Assembly (NCBI RefSeq): GCF_016107325.1
Contig: NZ_RCVT01000002.1
Span: forward strand, 310,001 to 374,000
Reading direction: 5' to 3'
Length of the DNA: 64,000 nt
Source: Sphingomonas sp. MA1305
Lineage (GTDB): Bacteria > Pseudomonadota > Alphaproteobacteria > Sphingomonadales > Sphingomonadaceae
Shown here: piece by piece, positions 8,282-19,577 of the stretch
Layout: each line of letters opens with the position of its first letter
Numbering within the stretch: position 1 is the stretch's first letter
Translations under genes and position numbers: made by a program
Notes under the pieces: model-generated
What the model saw: the letters and a program-made list of their open reading frames with translations, nothing else
Databases searched by the model: none
Told to the model about the DNA's origin: nothing

Positions 8282-8968
8282 TTGCCGCAACTCGTCCTGA
8301 TCCGCCACGGCCAGTCGGCCTGGAACCTCGAGAACCGCTTCACCGGCTGGTGGGACGTCGACGTCACCGACAAGGGCGCTGCCGAAGCGCGCGCGGCCGG
8401 CGAGTTGATGGCCGCCAAGGGCCTCGACTTCGACATGACCTTCACCTCGCTGCAGACGCGGGCGATCAAGACGCTCAACCTGGCGCTGGAGGCGATGGGG
8501 CGGCTGTGGCTGCCGGTGGAGAAGGACTGGCGGCTCAACGAGCGGCATTATGGCGGCCTGACCGGGCTCGACAAGGCGGAGACCGCGGCACGGCACGGCG
8601 ACGAACAGGTGCATATCTGGCGCCGCAGCTTCGACGTGCCGCCGCCGCCGCTCGAGCCGGGCAGCGCCTACGATCTGTCGCAGGACCGCCGCTATGCCGG
8701 CATCGCCATCCCGCAGACCGAGAGCCTGAAGGACACGATCGCCCGCGTCCTGCCCTATTGGGACGCGCGCATCGCGCCGGCGCTGAAGCAGGGCCAGCGC
8801 GTGCTGATCTCCGCCCATGGCAATTCGCTGCGCGCGCTGGTCAAGCATCTGTCGGGCATCTCGGACGAGGAGATCACCGGGCTGGAGATCCCGACCGGTC
8901 AGCCGATCGTCTACGAGCTGGACGACCAGCTCAACGCGACGGATCGCTACTACCTCAGCGAGCGCTGA
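8282..8968 (+). CDS. gpmA: 2,3-bisphosphoglycerate-dependent phosphoglycerate mutase
   Basis: 228 aa starting at TTG 8282, the base right after the previous stop. It interconverts 3- and 2-phosphoglycerate in glycolysis. The phosphohistidine motif [10 protein letters not shown] is at residues 6-15, followed by [13 protein letters not shown], and [13 protein letters not shown] and [14 protein letters not shown] (second catalytic histidine) complete the active site. Length fits the dPGM family. It closes a four-gene coupled run that starts with the DUF4136 lipoprotein. Confidence 0.96.
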   Translation: MPQLVLIRHGQSAWNLENRFTGWWDVDVTDKGAAEARAAGELMAAKGLDFDMTFTSLQTRAIKTLNLALEAMGRLWLPVEKDWRLNERHYGGLTGLDKAETAARHGDEQVHIWRRSFDVPPPPLEPGSAYDLSQDRRYAGIAIPQTESLKDTIARVLPYWDARIAPALKQGQRVLISAHGNSLRALVKHLSGISDEEITGLEIPTGQPIVYELDDQLNATDRYYLSER

Positions 8969-8976
8969 CCGTACCA

Positions 8977-9090
8977 TCTCTCGTCATCCCGGCGAAAGCC
9001 GGGACCCATGGAGGTGATCGGCGAAGGCAGCGCATCACCGCCAGTGGCGCGCTGTCCATAGATCCCGGCGTCCGCCGGGATGACGAGAGG
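8977..9090. repeat. Inverted repeat, unit A (copy 1)
   Basis: Arms of about 17-18 bp (CTCTCGTCATCCCGGCG near 8978 and CGCCGGGATGACGAGAG ending 9089) flank about 80 nt. Just inside the left arm, CCCGGC-GAAA-GCCGGG forms a hairpin with a GNRA-type loop, followed by ACCCATGG. A second, perfect copy of this unit lies at 42909-43014. This and the next unit fill the whole 331-bp gap between gpmA and purE; nothing else is seen there. Confidence 0.85.
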
Positions 9091-9115
9091 GGGGTGAGCG
9101 CCGCGGACCCATCGC

Positions 9116-9210
9116 CGTCATCCCCGCGCAGGCGGGGATCCAGACGCGCGGGTATTCGTAAAGGCCGCCACGTCAGCGTCTCTGGATTCCCGCCTGCGCG
9201 GGAATGACGA
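9116..9210. repeat. Inverted repeat, unit B (copy 1)
   Basis: Arms of about 29 bp: CGTCATCCCCGCGCAGG from 9116 and CCTGCGCGGGAATGACGA ending 9210, with GGATCCAGA and TCTGGATTCC at their inner ends. Only a few positions differ between arms. A diverged second copy is at 43042-43137, again right after a unit A. Confidence 0.85.
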
Positions 9211-9299
9211 ACAAGCGCGGAAGCCCTCTTTACCCACCCAAAACATTGCCCTCCCCCCGACCATTGGCTAGGCAACGTCTCCCTCGCGAGGAGCAGTGC

Positions 9300-9782
9300 G
9301 TGACAGACCCGTTGGTCGGCATCATCATGGGATCGACGTCCGACTGGGACACGATGCGCCACGCCGCCGCCGTTCTCGACGAGCTCGCCGTGCCGCACGA
9401 GACCAAGGTCGTTTCCGCGCACCGCACCCCCGACCGCCTGTACGACTACGCCAAGTCCGCCGCCGCCCGCGGCCTCAAGGTCGTCATCGCCGGCGCCGGC
9501 GGCGCGGCGCATCTGCCCGGCATGGCGGCGGCGATGACGCATCTGCCCGTGCTCGGCGTACCGGTGGAGAGCAAGGCACTGAAGGGGCAGGACAGCCTGT
9601 TGTCGATCGTGCAGATGCCCGGTGGCATCCCGGTCGGGACGCTCGCCATCGGCAAGCCGGGCGCGATCAACGCCGGCCTGCTCGCCGCGGCGATCCTCGC
9701 CACCGCCGACGATGCGCTGTCGCAGCGGTTGCAGGACTGGCGCCGGCGCCAGACCGACGGTGTCGCGGTGGATCCGGCATGA
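9300..9782 (+). CDS. purE: 5-(carboxyamino)imidazole ribonucleotide mutase
   Basis: 160 aa from GTG 9300, preceded by GAGGAG at about 8 nt. PurE moves the carboxylate of N5-CAIR to C4 to give CAIR in purine synthesis. Landmarks: [14 protein letters not shown] near the N-terminus, [15 protein letters not shown], the glycine-rich [14 protein letters not shown], and [15 protein letters not shown]. Its stop overlaps the purK start (ATGA), so the two are translated together. The gene follows the A/B repeat pair. Confidence 0.96.
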   Translation: MTDPLVGIIMGSTSDWDTMRHAAAVLDELAVPHETKVVSAHRTPDRLYDYAKSAAARGLKVVIAGAGGAAHLPGMAAAMTHLPVLGVPVESKALKGQDSLLSIVQMPGGIPVGTLAIGKPGAINAGLLAAAILATADDALSQRLQDWRRRQTDGVAVDPA

Positions 9783-10834
9783 GGCTCGATCCCGGCGCGA
9801 CGATCGGTATCCTCGGCGGCGGCCAGCTCGGCCGCATGCTTGCGGTCGCCGCGGCGCAGCTTGGCTATCGCACCCACGTCCTTGCACCGGATCGCGAGAG
9901 CGTTGCTGCGCAGACCGCGTCGAGCCTGACCCGCGCCGACTACCACAACCGGATCGTACTCGCCGATTTCGCCGCCGCCTGCGACGTCGTCACCTACGAA
10001 TTCGAGAATATCGACGTCACGCCGGTCGAATGGCTCGCCGGCCGCGTCCCCGTTCATCCCGCCCCGGCCGCGCTGCGCGTGGCGCAGGATCGCATTGCCG
10101 AAAAGCGCTTCGTCGAACAGGTCGGCGGCCGGCCTGCGCCCTGGGCTGCGGTCGACAGCCGTGCCGACCTTGACGCCGCTTTGGCGCGGATCGGCTGTCC
10201 GGCGATCCTGAAGACGACGCGCTTCGGCTATGACGGCAAGGGGCAGGCGGTTATTGCCAGTCCCGACGACGCAGCGCAGGTGTGGGACACGATCGGTGGC
10301 CCCGCGGTGCTGGAGGGGTTCATCCGCTTCAGTCACGAATTTTCCATTCTGATCGCGCGCGGTCACGACGGTGCCGCGGTCCGCTACGATCCGCCGCACA
10401 ATGTCCATCAGGACGCGATCCTGCGCCGCTCCACCGTACCCGCACCGGCAGCGGTGCTGGCGCAGGCAGCGGAGGCGACGGCCTTGGCCTGCCGCATCGC
10501 CGATGCGCTCGGCTATGTCGGCGTGCTCGCTTGCGAATTCTTCGCCACTGCGGACGGCCCGGTGTTCAACGAGATGGCGCCGCGCGTCCACAATTCCGGT
10601 CACTGGACGATCGAGGGTGCCGAGACCTCGCAGTTCGAGAATCATATCCGCGCGATCTGCGGCCTGCCGCTGGGCTCGACGACGCCGACCGGGCAGGTCG
10701 AGATGCGCAATCTGATCGGCGACGATCCCTGGGCGCCGGCGCTGACGGAGCCCGGCGCGCACCTCCACCTCTACGGCAAGGGCGAGGCGCGTCCCGGCCG
10801 CAAGATGGGTCACGTCACGGTCGTGAGCCGCTGA
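9779..10834 (+). CDS. purK: N5-carboxyaminoimidazole ribonucleotide synthase
   Basis: 351 aa. PurK uses ATP and bicarbonate to convert AIR to N5-CAIR, the substrate of PurE. It opens with [17 protein letters not shown], then shows ATP-grasp features: [30 protein letters not shown], and [17 protein letters not shown] near the metal site. The last 20 bp overlap the end of the convergent TonB-like gene. Confidence 0.96.
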   Translation: MRLDPGATIGILGGGQLGRMLAVAAAQLGYRTHVLAPDRESVAAQTASSLTRADYHNRIVLADFAAACDVVTYEFENIDVTPVEWLAGRVPVHPAPAALRVAQDRIAEKRFVEQVGGRPAPWAAVDSRADLDAALARIGCPAILKTTRFGYDGKGQAVIASPDDAAQVWDTIGGPAVLEGFIRFSHEFSILIARGHDGAAVRYDPPHNVHQDAILRRSTVPAPAAVLAQAAEATALACRIADALGYVGVLACEFFATADGPVFNEMAPRVHNSGHWTIEGAETSQFENHIRAICGLPLGSTTPTGQVEMRNLIGDDPWAPALTEPGAHLHLYGKGEARPGRKMGHVTVVSR

Positions 10835-11570
10835 ACCGCGACGCGGTGCGCTTCACCGCGAAGTGCAGCGGCACGATGACGGGAAGATCGGTGACGAGCC
10901 CGTTGCGCGTCACCGGCCGGATGCGGAAGTCCGGCACCATCGCCAGCGCGGCCCGGCCGAACCCGATCCCTTGCGGCTGTTCGCTCAACACCCAGCAACG
11001 GCGTGGCGGCCCCGGTTTGGGAACGGCGCAGCCCAGATAGACCGTGCCGTCGATCCGTTGCCGCAGCGAGCGGTCGGGCCAGTGACGCACCATCTCGTCG
11101 TTGGTGGGCATGCGGATCCATTCCGCGCGCCCGTAGCCTATGCCATCGCCGCCCGATCCGACGCCGTCACCGCGGCCCTGACCGGTGCCGCGGCCGTCGC
11201 CACCCTGACCGGCCAGTTGGTCGGGGACTCCGTCGGCGGCAAAGGGCGACGGAACCGTTGCAGACAGGGTCGACGGTGGGGCCGAAGGCTCCGGCGTCGT
11301 GTCAGCGGCAAGCGGCGGCGGGCGGGGCGAACCTCCGGACGGCGCCGACGCGTGACGCGCGATCGGTCGGATCGCTGCCTTCGCCGGTGGCGGCTCAGGC
11401 GGGGGCGGCGGCGGCGGTGGCGGCGTGACGTCGAACACCGCCAGGGCAGGGGCCTCCTCCCGTACGGGCGGTGGCGCCGCCCTTTGCATCAGCAGCATTG
11501 CCAGCAGCATCCCGTGCAGTGCGATGGCGAGCGCCAGCGCGCGGCGATCGGGTGCTGCCGGCTCGGTCAT
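10815..11570 (-). CDS. TonB-like energy transducer
   Basis: 251 aa. Architecture is that of TonB: a single N-terminal membrane helix (about residues 10-28), a proline-rich periplasmic spacer with nine consecutive prolines followed by EPPP, a Gly/Asp-rich stretch, and a C-terminal domain from about residue 165 (RQRIDGTVYLGCAVPKPG) resembling the TonB C-terminal fold. TonB couples the inner-membrane proton gradient to outer-membrane receptors. There is no exbB/exbD beside it. The 3' end overlaps purK by 20 bp, tail to tail. Confidence 0.75.
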   Translation of the reverse strand: MTEPAAPDRRALALAIALHGMLLAMLLMQRAAPPPVREEAPALAVFDVTPPPPPPPPPEPPPAKAAIRPIARHASAPSGGSPRPPPLAADTTPEPSAPPSTLSATVPSPFAADGVPDQLAGQGGDGRGTGQGRGDGVGSGGDGIGYGRAEWIRMPTNDEMVRHWPDRSLRQRIDGTVYLGCAVPKPGPPRRCWVLSEQPQGIGFGRAALAMVPDFRIRPVTRNGLVTDLPVIVPLHFAVKRTASRFSGSRP

Positions 11571-11601
11571 CTGCGGAGGTCCAACTGCGGACCGGCCGCC
11601 G

Positions 11602-13524
11602 TTACTTCACCACCGGAAGCGCGATGAAGCTTTCGTCCGGTCCCGCCACCGTCACCTTCTGCGTCGCCTTGACGTAATCGGCGGGCTGGGCGCGGAAGAT
11701 GTTGGGCACGAAGGTCTGCGGATTGCGATCGTAAAGCGGGAACCAGCTCGACTGGACCTGCACCATGATCCGGTGCCCCGGCTGGAAGACATGATTCACC
11801 ATCGGCAGCGCGAATTGATAGCCGAGCGGGACATTGGGGGTCAGCGCCTTGGCCTGGGACAGGCTCTCGCGATAGCGGCCGCGGAAGATGTCCATCGACA
11901 CCGCCAGCTGATAGCCGCCCATGGTCGTGTCGGCCTTCAGCCCTTCCGGATAGACGTCGATCAGCTTGACTACCCAGTCGCTGTCGGTGCCGCTGGTCGA
12001 GGCGTTCAGATGCACCTCCGGCACGCCGGCGACGGTGACCGCCTGGGTCAGCGGCTCGGTTTCGAAGGTGATCACGTCGGGTCGGCCCGACACCGCGCGC
12101 TGATCGTCGACCAGCCACTGCCGCCAGGTCGAGCCGGGGGCATAGGTCGGCTTGTTGGGCCGGACGCGGAAGCTGACCGGCGCCGCCGGGTCGGAGACAT
12201 AGTCGACCGTCTGCGCGGTGCCGTCGGCCGGCGTGAAGCCCAATACGCCGCCCGGCTTCAGGTACAGCCGCGTGGCCGATGCCGCGGCGACCGTCGGCCA
12301 GGATTGCAGCCGCTGCCATTCGTTGGTGCCGGTGCGGAAGATGGTCACCGGCGCGACGTCCATCGCCGGCTGATCGCTCTTCAGATAATGCGCGAGGAAC
12401 GGCGCCAGCACGTTGCGGCGCCACCATTTGGCGGTGTCGCTGTCCCATTTGATCGCGCCCAGCGCGTCGCCGTTGCCCGCCTCCTGGCCATGGAACCACG
12501 GGCCGGCCGACAGGAAGACCATGTCGCCGCGCGTATCCTTGGGCTTGAGCGCACGATAGACCGCGGGCGCGCCGTAGATGTCCTCCTGGTCCCATAGGCC
12601 GTCGACCAGCATCACCGGTACCTTGAGCGGCTGGCCGGCGAGCACCTTGTCCATCGCCTGGCTCTGCCAATAGCTGTCATAGGTGGGGTGTTCGAGGATC
12701 TTCTGGAAGAAGCCCATCTTGTCGACGCCGGTCGCGGCGGCGATCGCGCCCGCCGATCCGCCCTTGAGGTAATATTCGTAATCGTCCGAATAGCCGGTGC
12801 GGAACGGCGTGTCCGCCGCTGCGGTCGCCTGCTGGCTGAGGATATAGGGCATCATCGTCTGGCGGAAGGCGCCGTTGTGGAACCAGTCGTCGCCGCGCCA
12901 GCCGTCGACCATCGGGTTCATCGGCACCGCCACCTTCAGCGCCGGATGCGGGTTGATCAGCGGCATCAGCGACAGGAAGCCGTCGTAGCTGATGCCGGTG
13001 ATGCCGACCCGCCCGTTCGATTCCTTCACATTCTTCACCAGCCAGTCGATCGTGTCGTATGTGTCGGTCGAATCGTCGACCTTGCTGGGGTTGAACGGCG
13101 TGCCGACCGGGGCCGGATTCATGACATAGCCGCCCTGCGACTTGTGCATGCCGCGAACGTCCTGGAAGACGCGGATATAGCCGCCGGCGGTGATCGGATC
13201 GGCGCCGGTGGTGCCGTCGTCGGTCGGCGCGGCATAGCCGCTGGGGTTGGCGCCGAGCGCGCTTTCCGCGTCATAGGGCGTGCGCGTCATCAGGATGCCG
13301 AGGTCGCGGCCGCCCTTGGGAATGGCGATCACGGTGTGCAGCTTGATCCCGTCGCGCATCGGGATGTCGACGACGCGGCGGGTATAGCCGTACGCGTCGG
13401 GCACCACCGGCGGCGTGGCGGGCCGTTCGGTCCAGGTCACCGGCTTGACCCGCTGCTGCGCCGGGGCGGCGCCGGCAGTGGCCAACAGGGCGAAAGCGCT
13501 GGCGAGCAGCAGCGGGCGGTTCAT
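11602..13524 (-). CDS. CocE/NonD-family hydrolase (alpha-amino acid ester hydrolase-like)
   Basis: 640 aa. The ATG at 13524 has AGGAGG six bases upstream and opens a clear signal peptide ending near APAQQ. An alpha/beta-hydrolase core carries the nucleophile in GITGISYDGFLS; a catalytic Asp is expected in DGLWDQEDIYG and His in WFHGQEAGNGD. The C-terminal jelly-roll domain (from about residue 420, FRVRPNKPTYAPGS) is typical of X-Pro dipeptidyl peptidase (S15)/CocE enzymes. The DDYEYYLKGGS segment points to the amino acid ester hydrolase/glutaryl acylase branch. Probably periplasmic; the physiological ester or amide is unknown. Confidence 0.85.
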   Translation of the reverse strand: MNRPLLLASAFALLATAGAAPAQQRVKPVTWTERPATPPVVPDAYGYTRRVVDIPMRDGIKLHTVIAIPKGGRDLGILMTRTPYDAESALGANPSGYAAPTDDGTTGADPITAGGYIRVFQDVRGMHKSQGGYVMNPAPVGTPFNPSKVDDSTDTYDTIDWLVKNVKESNGRVGITGISYDGFLSLMPLINPHPALKVAVPMNPMVDGWRGDDWFHNGAFRQTMMPYILSQQATAAADTPFRTGYSDDYEYYLKGGSAGAIAAATGVDKMGFFQKILEHPTYDSYWQSQAMDKVLAGQPLKVPVMLVDGLWDQEDIYGAPAVYRALKPKDTRGDMVFLSAGPWFHGQEAGNGDALGAIKWDSDTAKWWRRNVLAPFLAHYLKSDQPAMDVAPVTIFRTGTNEWQRLQSWPTVAAASATRLYLKPGGVLGFTPADGTAQTVDYVSDPAAPVSFRVRPNKPTYAPGSTWRQWLVDDQRAVSGRPDVITFETEPLTQAVTVAGVPEVHLNASTSGTDSDWVVKLIDVYPEGLKADTTMGGYQLAVSMDIFRGRYRESLSQAKALTPNVPLGYQFALPMVNHVFQPGHRIMVQVQSSWFPLYDRNPQTFVPNIFRAQPADYVKATQKVTVAGPDESFIALPVVK

Positions 13525-13574
13525 CGACATCCTCCTCAAGACGACGAGCCCGTCACCATGACGGGCGGTGCAAC

Positions 13575-13620
13575 GAAAAAGGCCCGCCCCGCTGCCACCA
13601 CCGGTGGAGCGGGACGGGCC
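13575..13620 (-). terminator. Rho-independent terminator downstream of the 101-aa-type gene
   Basis: A 13-bp stem with one mismatch (GGCCCGCCCCGCT at 13581-13593 and AGCGGGACGGGCC at 13608-13620) has a loop that can itself pair (CCACC/GGTGG). On the minus strand it is followed by five T (13580-13576). It separates the M16/small-protein genes from the CocE gene. Confidence 0.8.
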
Positions 13621-13644
13621 CGGTATTTCATCGTGGGGCGATCC

Positions 13645-13944
13645 TCACGCGGTGCGGGTCCCCGACAGCGGGAAGCTGCCGAAGGCGCCGGCGCCGACCG
13701 ATCCGGTCAGCGTGTCGCCGTCCGCAGTCGCCTCGATGTCGAGCGTCATCGGCATCGGCGAGGTCATCTGCTGCTTCCAGGTGATCGTATTGCCGGCGGC
13801 ATCGCCGCTGATGTCGCTCGATCCCATCGCGCCCGACGCGGTGCCGGTGAAGCTGCCCCCGTCGGTGGCGATGGTCAGCGTCATGTTCTGGTCGCCCAGC
13901 GGCGACTTGACCGTGCAGTCCCAGGTGCCGTCGATTTCGGCCAT
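13645..13944 (-). CDS. Small beta-rich protein of unknown function
   Basis: 99 aa from the ATG at 13944, which has GGAG seven bases upstream; ATG 13947 and GTG 13950 are alternatives. There is no signal peptide. The sequence alternates short hydrophobic strands with polar turns (IDGTWDCTVKSPLGDQNMTL ... GDTLTGSVGAGAFGSFPLSG), suggesting a small beta-barrel or sandwich similar in style to lipocalin-like domains. I do not recognise a characterised family. It lies 24 bp downstream of the M16 peptidase gene on the same strand and ahead of a terminator, so the two are probably cotranscribed. Confidence 0.65.
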   Translation of the reverse strand: MAEIDGTWDCTVKSPLGDQNMTLTIATDGGSFTGTASGAMGSSDISGDAAGNTITWKQQMTSPMPMTLDIEATADGDTLTGSVGAGAFGSFPLSGTRTA

Positions 13945-13968
13945 CATCACTCTCCGAGAAACAAAGGG

Positions 13969-16800
13969 TTACTTCGCGACCGGCGCCGCGCCGGCAGGAG
14001 TGCCGGCGACCGCGCTCGCCGGTACGACCTCGACCGGCAGCCCCAGGGTGTCAAGCTGCGGCTTCACCTTGGCGGCATCGCCGACGACGATCCAGATCGT
14101 CCGCTTGGGATCGAGCGCGCCCTGAATGGCGGCGTTGAGCTGCGGCAGCGTGAAGCCGCGCAGCCGGGTCGCCAGCGTCATCTGGTAATCGTCGGGGCGC
14201 TTGTAGGTGTCGTTGCCCTGGATCGCCGCGAGCACCGCATCCGACGTCTCGTAGCTGCCGGGCAGCGCATTGATCCCGCCCTTGATCGCGCGATCGAACT
14301 CCTCCTGCGTCATCGGCTGCTTGCCGAGGAAGCCGATCACGTCCTCCCGCGCCGAAGCGAGCGACGGGCCGGTCTGGTTGGCCTGCACCGGCGCGCTGAT
14401 CACATAGGGCGCGGCCTCGACCGCAGTCTGGAAGCGGCCATTGGCGCCATAGGACCAATGGCGCGTCTCGCGCAGGTCCATGTTGAGCCGGCTGAGGAAG
14501 CTGCCGCCCAGCGCGTCGTTGGCGGTGGTCAGCGGCAGCGTATCCTGCGTCCCCTTCAGCGCGGTCGGGATCGCGCCGACGATCACCGACTGCGGGCTGT
14601 CCGGCCGGTCGACCAGCACGATCTTCGGCGCGGACGGCTGCGGCGGCGCGGAGAAATCCTTGACGCCCGCCGCCCCGGTCGGCTGCCAGTCGCCGAAGCG
14701 CGCGTCGAGCGCGGCCTTGACCTCGGCGAGCGGCCGATCGCTGACCACGAACACCTTCGCCTTGTCGGGCCGCAGCCACGCCTGCTGGAAGGCGATCAGG
14801 TCGGCGCGGGTCAGGCTGGCGACCGCGCGCGGATCCCCCGCCCCCTGCGCCTTGGCGTAGGGATAGGTCGGGCCGTAGACGAGCGGCGGCACCACGCGGC
14901 CGACCAGGCCGTTCGGGCTGGTCAGTTCCTGCGCGATGCCGGCGAGCGTCTGCTGCTTGACGCGGGCCAGTTCGGCGTCGGGAAAGGTCGGCGCGCGGGC
15001 GATCTTGCTGAACAGGTCGAGCGCGGGCACGAGATTGGCGCTCGGCACTTCCAGTTGCAGGAGCGTGCGATCGGTGCTGCTGCCGGCACCGATCGTCGCG
15101 CCCAGCCGCTCCTTGGCCTCGGCGAGCTGGATCGAATTGAGGCCCTCGATGCCCTCGTCCATCATCGCCAGCGTCACGCCCTGCGTACCGAGCTTGCCCG
15201 GCACGTCGGCGGCGGTGCCGGCGTCGAACGACAGCGCCATCTGGGTCACCGGCACCGCATTGCGCTGCGCATAGACCAGTTCGATGCCGTTCTTCAGGCG
15301 CGCGCGCTGCACCGTCGGGAAGCTGAGCGCGGCGACTTGGCCGACCGCGGGCAGCGGCCCACGGGTGCCCTTCACCGGCGTGTCGGGCGCGGCGACGACC
15401 GGCGTCTGTGCCGGCACCCGCGCCTCCTCATAGGCGGAACGCGGCCCCTGCTCGACGGTCAGCGCATAGACCGGACGGGTCAGCCACTTGTCCGCCGCCG
15501 CCTTGACGCTGGCGGGGGTCTGCGCGGCCAGCGCCGCCAGCCGCTTCTTGTAATAGCCGGGATCGTCGTAGAACAGCGCGCCCTGCGCCAGCGCGACCGC
15601 CTTGCCGCCGAATCCGCCGACCGATTCCAGTCCCTCGATCGTCCCGGCCGCCCGGGTGGTGACGACGCGGTTGACCTCGTCCGCGGTCGGACCGTTCTTC
15701 AGGAAATCGGCGAGAATCGCATCGATCCGCTGCCCGACCAGCGCCGGGTCGACGCCCGGCCGCACGATCGCGCGGATCGAGAAGGTGCCGACCTGCGCGC
15801 CAGGGCTCGCCCCCGCCGACACGTTGACCGCCAATTTCTCCTGCTTGACCAGAATGTTGTCGAGGCGGCTCGAGGCCAGCCCACCGAGCACCGAACCGGC
15901 GACCTCGAGCGCGGCCGAATCGGGATCGTTGCCACCCGGAATGGTCCAGAAGCGGCTGACCATCACGGCGGCGACCCGATCCTTGATCGTCTCCGCCTTG
16001 GGCGCGGCGAGCGTGGGAACGGGTGCATTCGGCCGGACGCTCTTCGGCCCCGGCTTGATCGCCCCGAAATACTTCTCGACCAGCGGTTTCGCCGTGGCGA
16101 CATCAATGTCGCCGGCGAGCACCAGCACCGCATTGTTGGGGCCGTAATGGTCGCGGAACCAGTTCTTGACCGTATCGACGCTCGCCGCGTCCAGATCGGC
16201 CATCGAACCGATCGTGGTATGGCCGTACGGATGTGTCGCGGGATACAGGCCCTCGGTGACCTTGTACTGCACCAGTCCATAGGGCTGGTTGTCGTTCTGG
16301 CGCTTCTCGTTCTGGACGACGCCACGCTGCTCGTCGAGCTTCGCCTGCGTGATCGCGCCGAGCAGATAGCCCATGCGATCCGACTCGAGGTACAGGGCGC
16401 GGTCGAGGCCCGCGGTCGGCACCGTCTCGAAATAATTGGTGCGGTCGAGATTGGTGGTGCCGTTGAAGTCGGTCGCGCCAACCTGCTTCAGCGGCTCGAA
16501 GAAGTCGCCCGGCGCGTTTTCCGATCCGTTGAACATCAGATGCTCGAACAGATGCGCGAAGCCGGTCGAACCCTTCGGCTCGTGTTTCGCGCCGACATCG
16601 TACCAGACGCTGACCGCAACGACCGGCGCCTTGCGATCGGTATGGACGATGACGCGCAATCCGTTGGCGAGGGTGAACTGCTGATAGGGGATGTTAACCT
16701 GACGGACCAGTTCCGCGGCAGGGACCGGCTTGGCGGTCTGCGCGGAAAGCGGTGTGGCAAGCGCAGTCAATGCCGCGCCCGCGAGCCAAAGCGTCTTCAT
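13969..16800 (-). CDS. M16-family zinc metallopeptidase, two-domain
   Basis: 943 aa from the ATG at 16800 (GGGGAGA upstream). A signal peptide ends at about residue 21 (LSAQ). The first M16 domain holds the inverted zinc motif HLFEH at residues 83-87, followed by FNGTTNLDRTNYFE. The second half is a pair of inactive M16 domains lacking HxxEH but with the R/Y-type motif region GGSFLSRLNMDLRE. This is the pitrilysin/PqqL-like arrangement; exported members degrade peptides in the periplasm. It is divergent from clpB with about 200 bp between starts. Confidence 0.9.
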   Translation of the reverse strand: MKTLWLAGAALTALATPLSAQTAKPVPAAELVRQVNIPYQQFTLANGLRVIVHTDRKAPVVAVSVWYDVGAKHEPKGSTGFAHLFEHLMFNGSENAPGDFFEPLKQVGATDFNGTTNLDRTNYFETVPTAGLDRALYLESDRMGYLLGAITQAKLDEQRGVVQNEKRQNDNQPYGLVQYKVTEGLYPATHPYGHTTIGSMADLDAASVDTVKNWFRDHYGPNNAVLVLAGDIDVATAKPLVEKYFGAIKPGPKSVRPNAPVPTLAAPKAETIKDRVAAVMVSRFWTIPGGNDPDSAALEVAGSVLGGLASSRLDNILVKQEKLAVNVSAGASPGAQVGTFSIRAIVRPGVDPALVGQRIDAILADFLKNGPTADEVNRVVTTRAAGTIEGLESVGGFGGKAVALAQGALFYDDPGYYKKRLAALAAQTPASVKAAADKWLTRPVYALTVEQGPRSAYEEARVPAQTPVVAAPDTPVKGTRGPLPAVGQVAALSFPTVQRARLKNGIELVYAQRNAVPVTQMALSFDAGTAADVPGKLGTQGVTLAMMDEGIEGLNSIQLAEAKERLGATIGAGSSTDRTLLQLEVPSANLVPALDLFSKIARAPTFPDAELARVKQQTLAGIAQELTSPNGLVGRVVPPLVYGPTYPYAKAQGAGDPRAVASLTRADLIAFQQAWLRPDKAKVFVVSDRPLAEVKAALDARFGDWQPTGAAGVKDFSAPPQPSAPKIVLVDRPDSPQSVIVGAIPTALKGTQDTLPLTTANDALGGSFLSRLNMDLRETRHWSYGANGRFQTAVEAAPYVISAPVQANQTGPSLASAREDVIGFLGKQPMTQEEFDRAIKGGINALPGSYETSDAVLAAIQGNDTYKRPDDYQMTLATRLRGFTLPQLNAAIQGALDPKRTIWIVVGDAAKVKPQLDTLGLPVEVVPASAVAGTPAGAAPVAK

Positions 16801-16836
16801 TCGGAGTCTCCCCATCCGGTGTTTGAGGGGAGCATA

Positions 16837-16854
16837 ACGGTCGATAACGACCGT
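16837..16854. promoter_or_regulatory. Perfect dyad in the M16/clpB intergenic region
   Basis: ACGGTCG (16837-16843) and CGACCGT (16848-16854) form a perfect 7-bp inverted repeat around ATAA, 37 bp upstream of the M16 start. It could be an operator or a small hairpin in the leader. No regulator is assigned. Confidence 0.35.
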
Positions 16855-16940
16855 GCAATAGTGTTGGGGCTTGTCGACCCTACACTGTCGCTTGACGAAC
16901 GGTGCCCGGCGCCGCGATCTTCTCGACGCGATCTGCCACC

Positions 16941-16970
16941 CCCTTGTGTTGCTCAAATGCAACACCATCT
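16941..16970 (+). promoter_or_regulatory. RpoH (heat-shock) type promoter of clpB
   Basis: CCCTTGTG (16941-16948) and CACCATCT (16963-16970) are spaced by 14 nt. They match the sigma-32 pattern CCCTTGAA / CCCCATnT at most positions, including the invariant CTTG and CAT. The boxes end 27 nt before the clpB start codon, giving a leader of about 20 nt. Regulation of clpB by heat shock is known in many bacteria; the match here is by eye. Confidence 0.65.
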
Positions 16971-16997
16971 GACACCCGAAGGAAACAGGGCCTCCAG

Positions 16998-19564
<2,567 letters not shown>

Positions 19565-19577
<13 letters not shown>

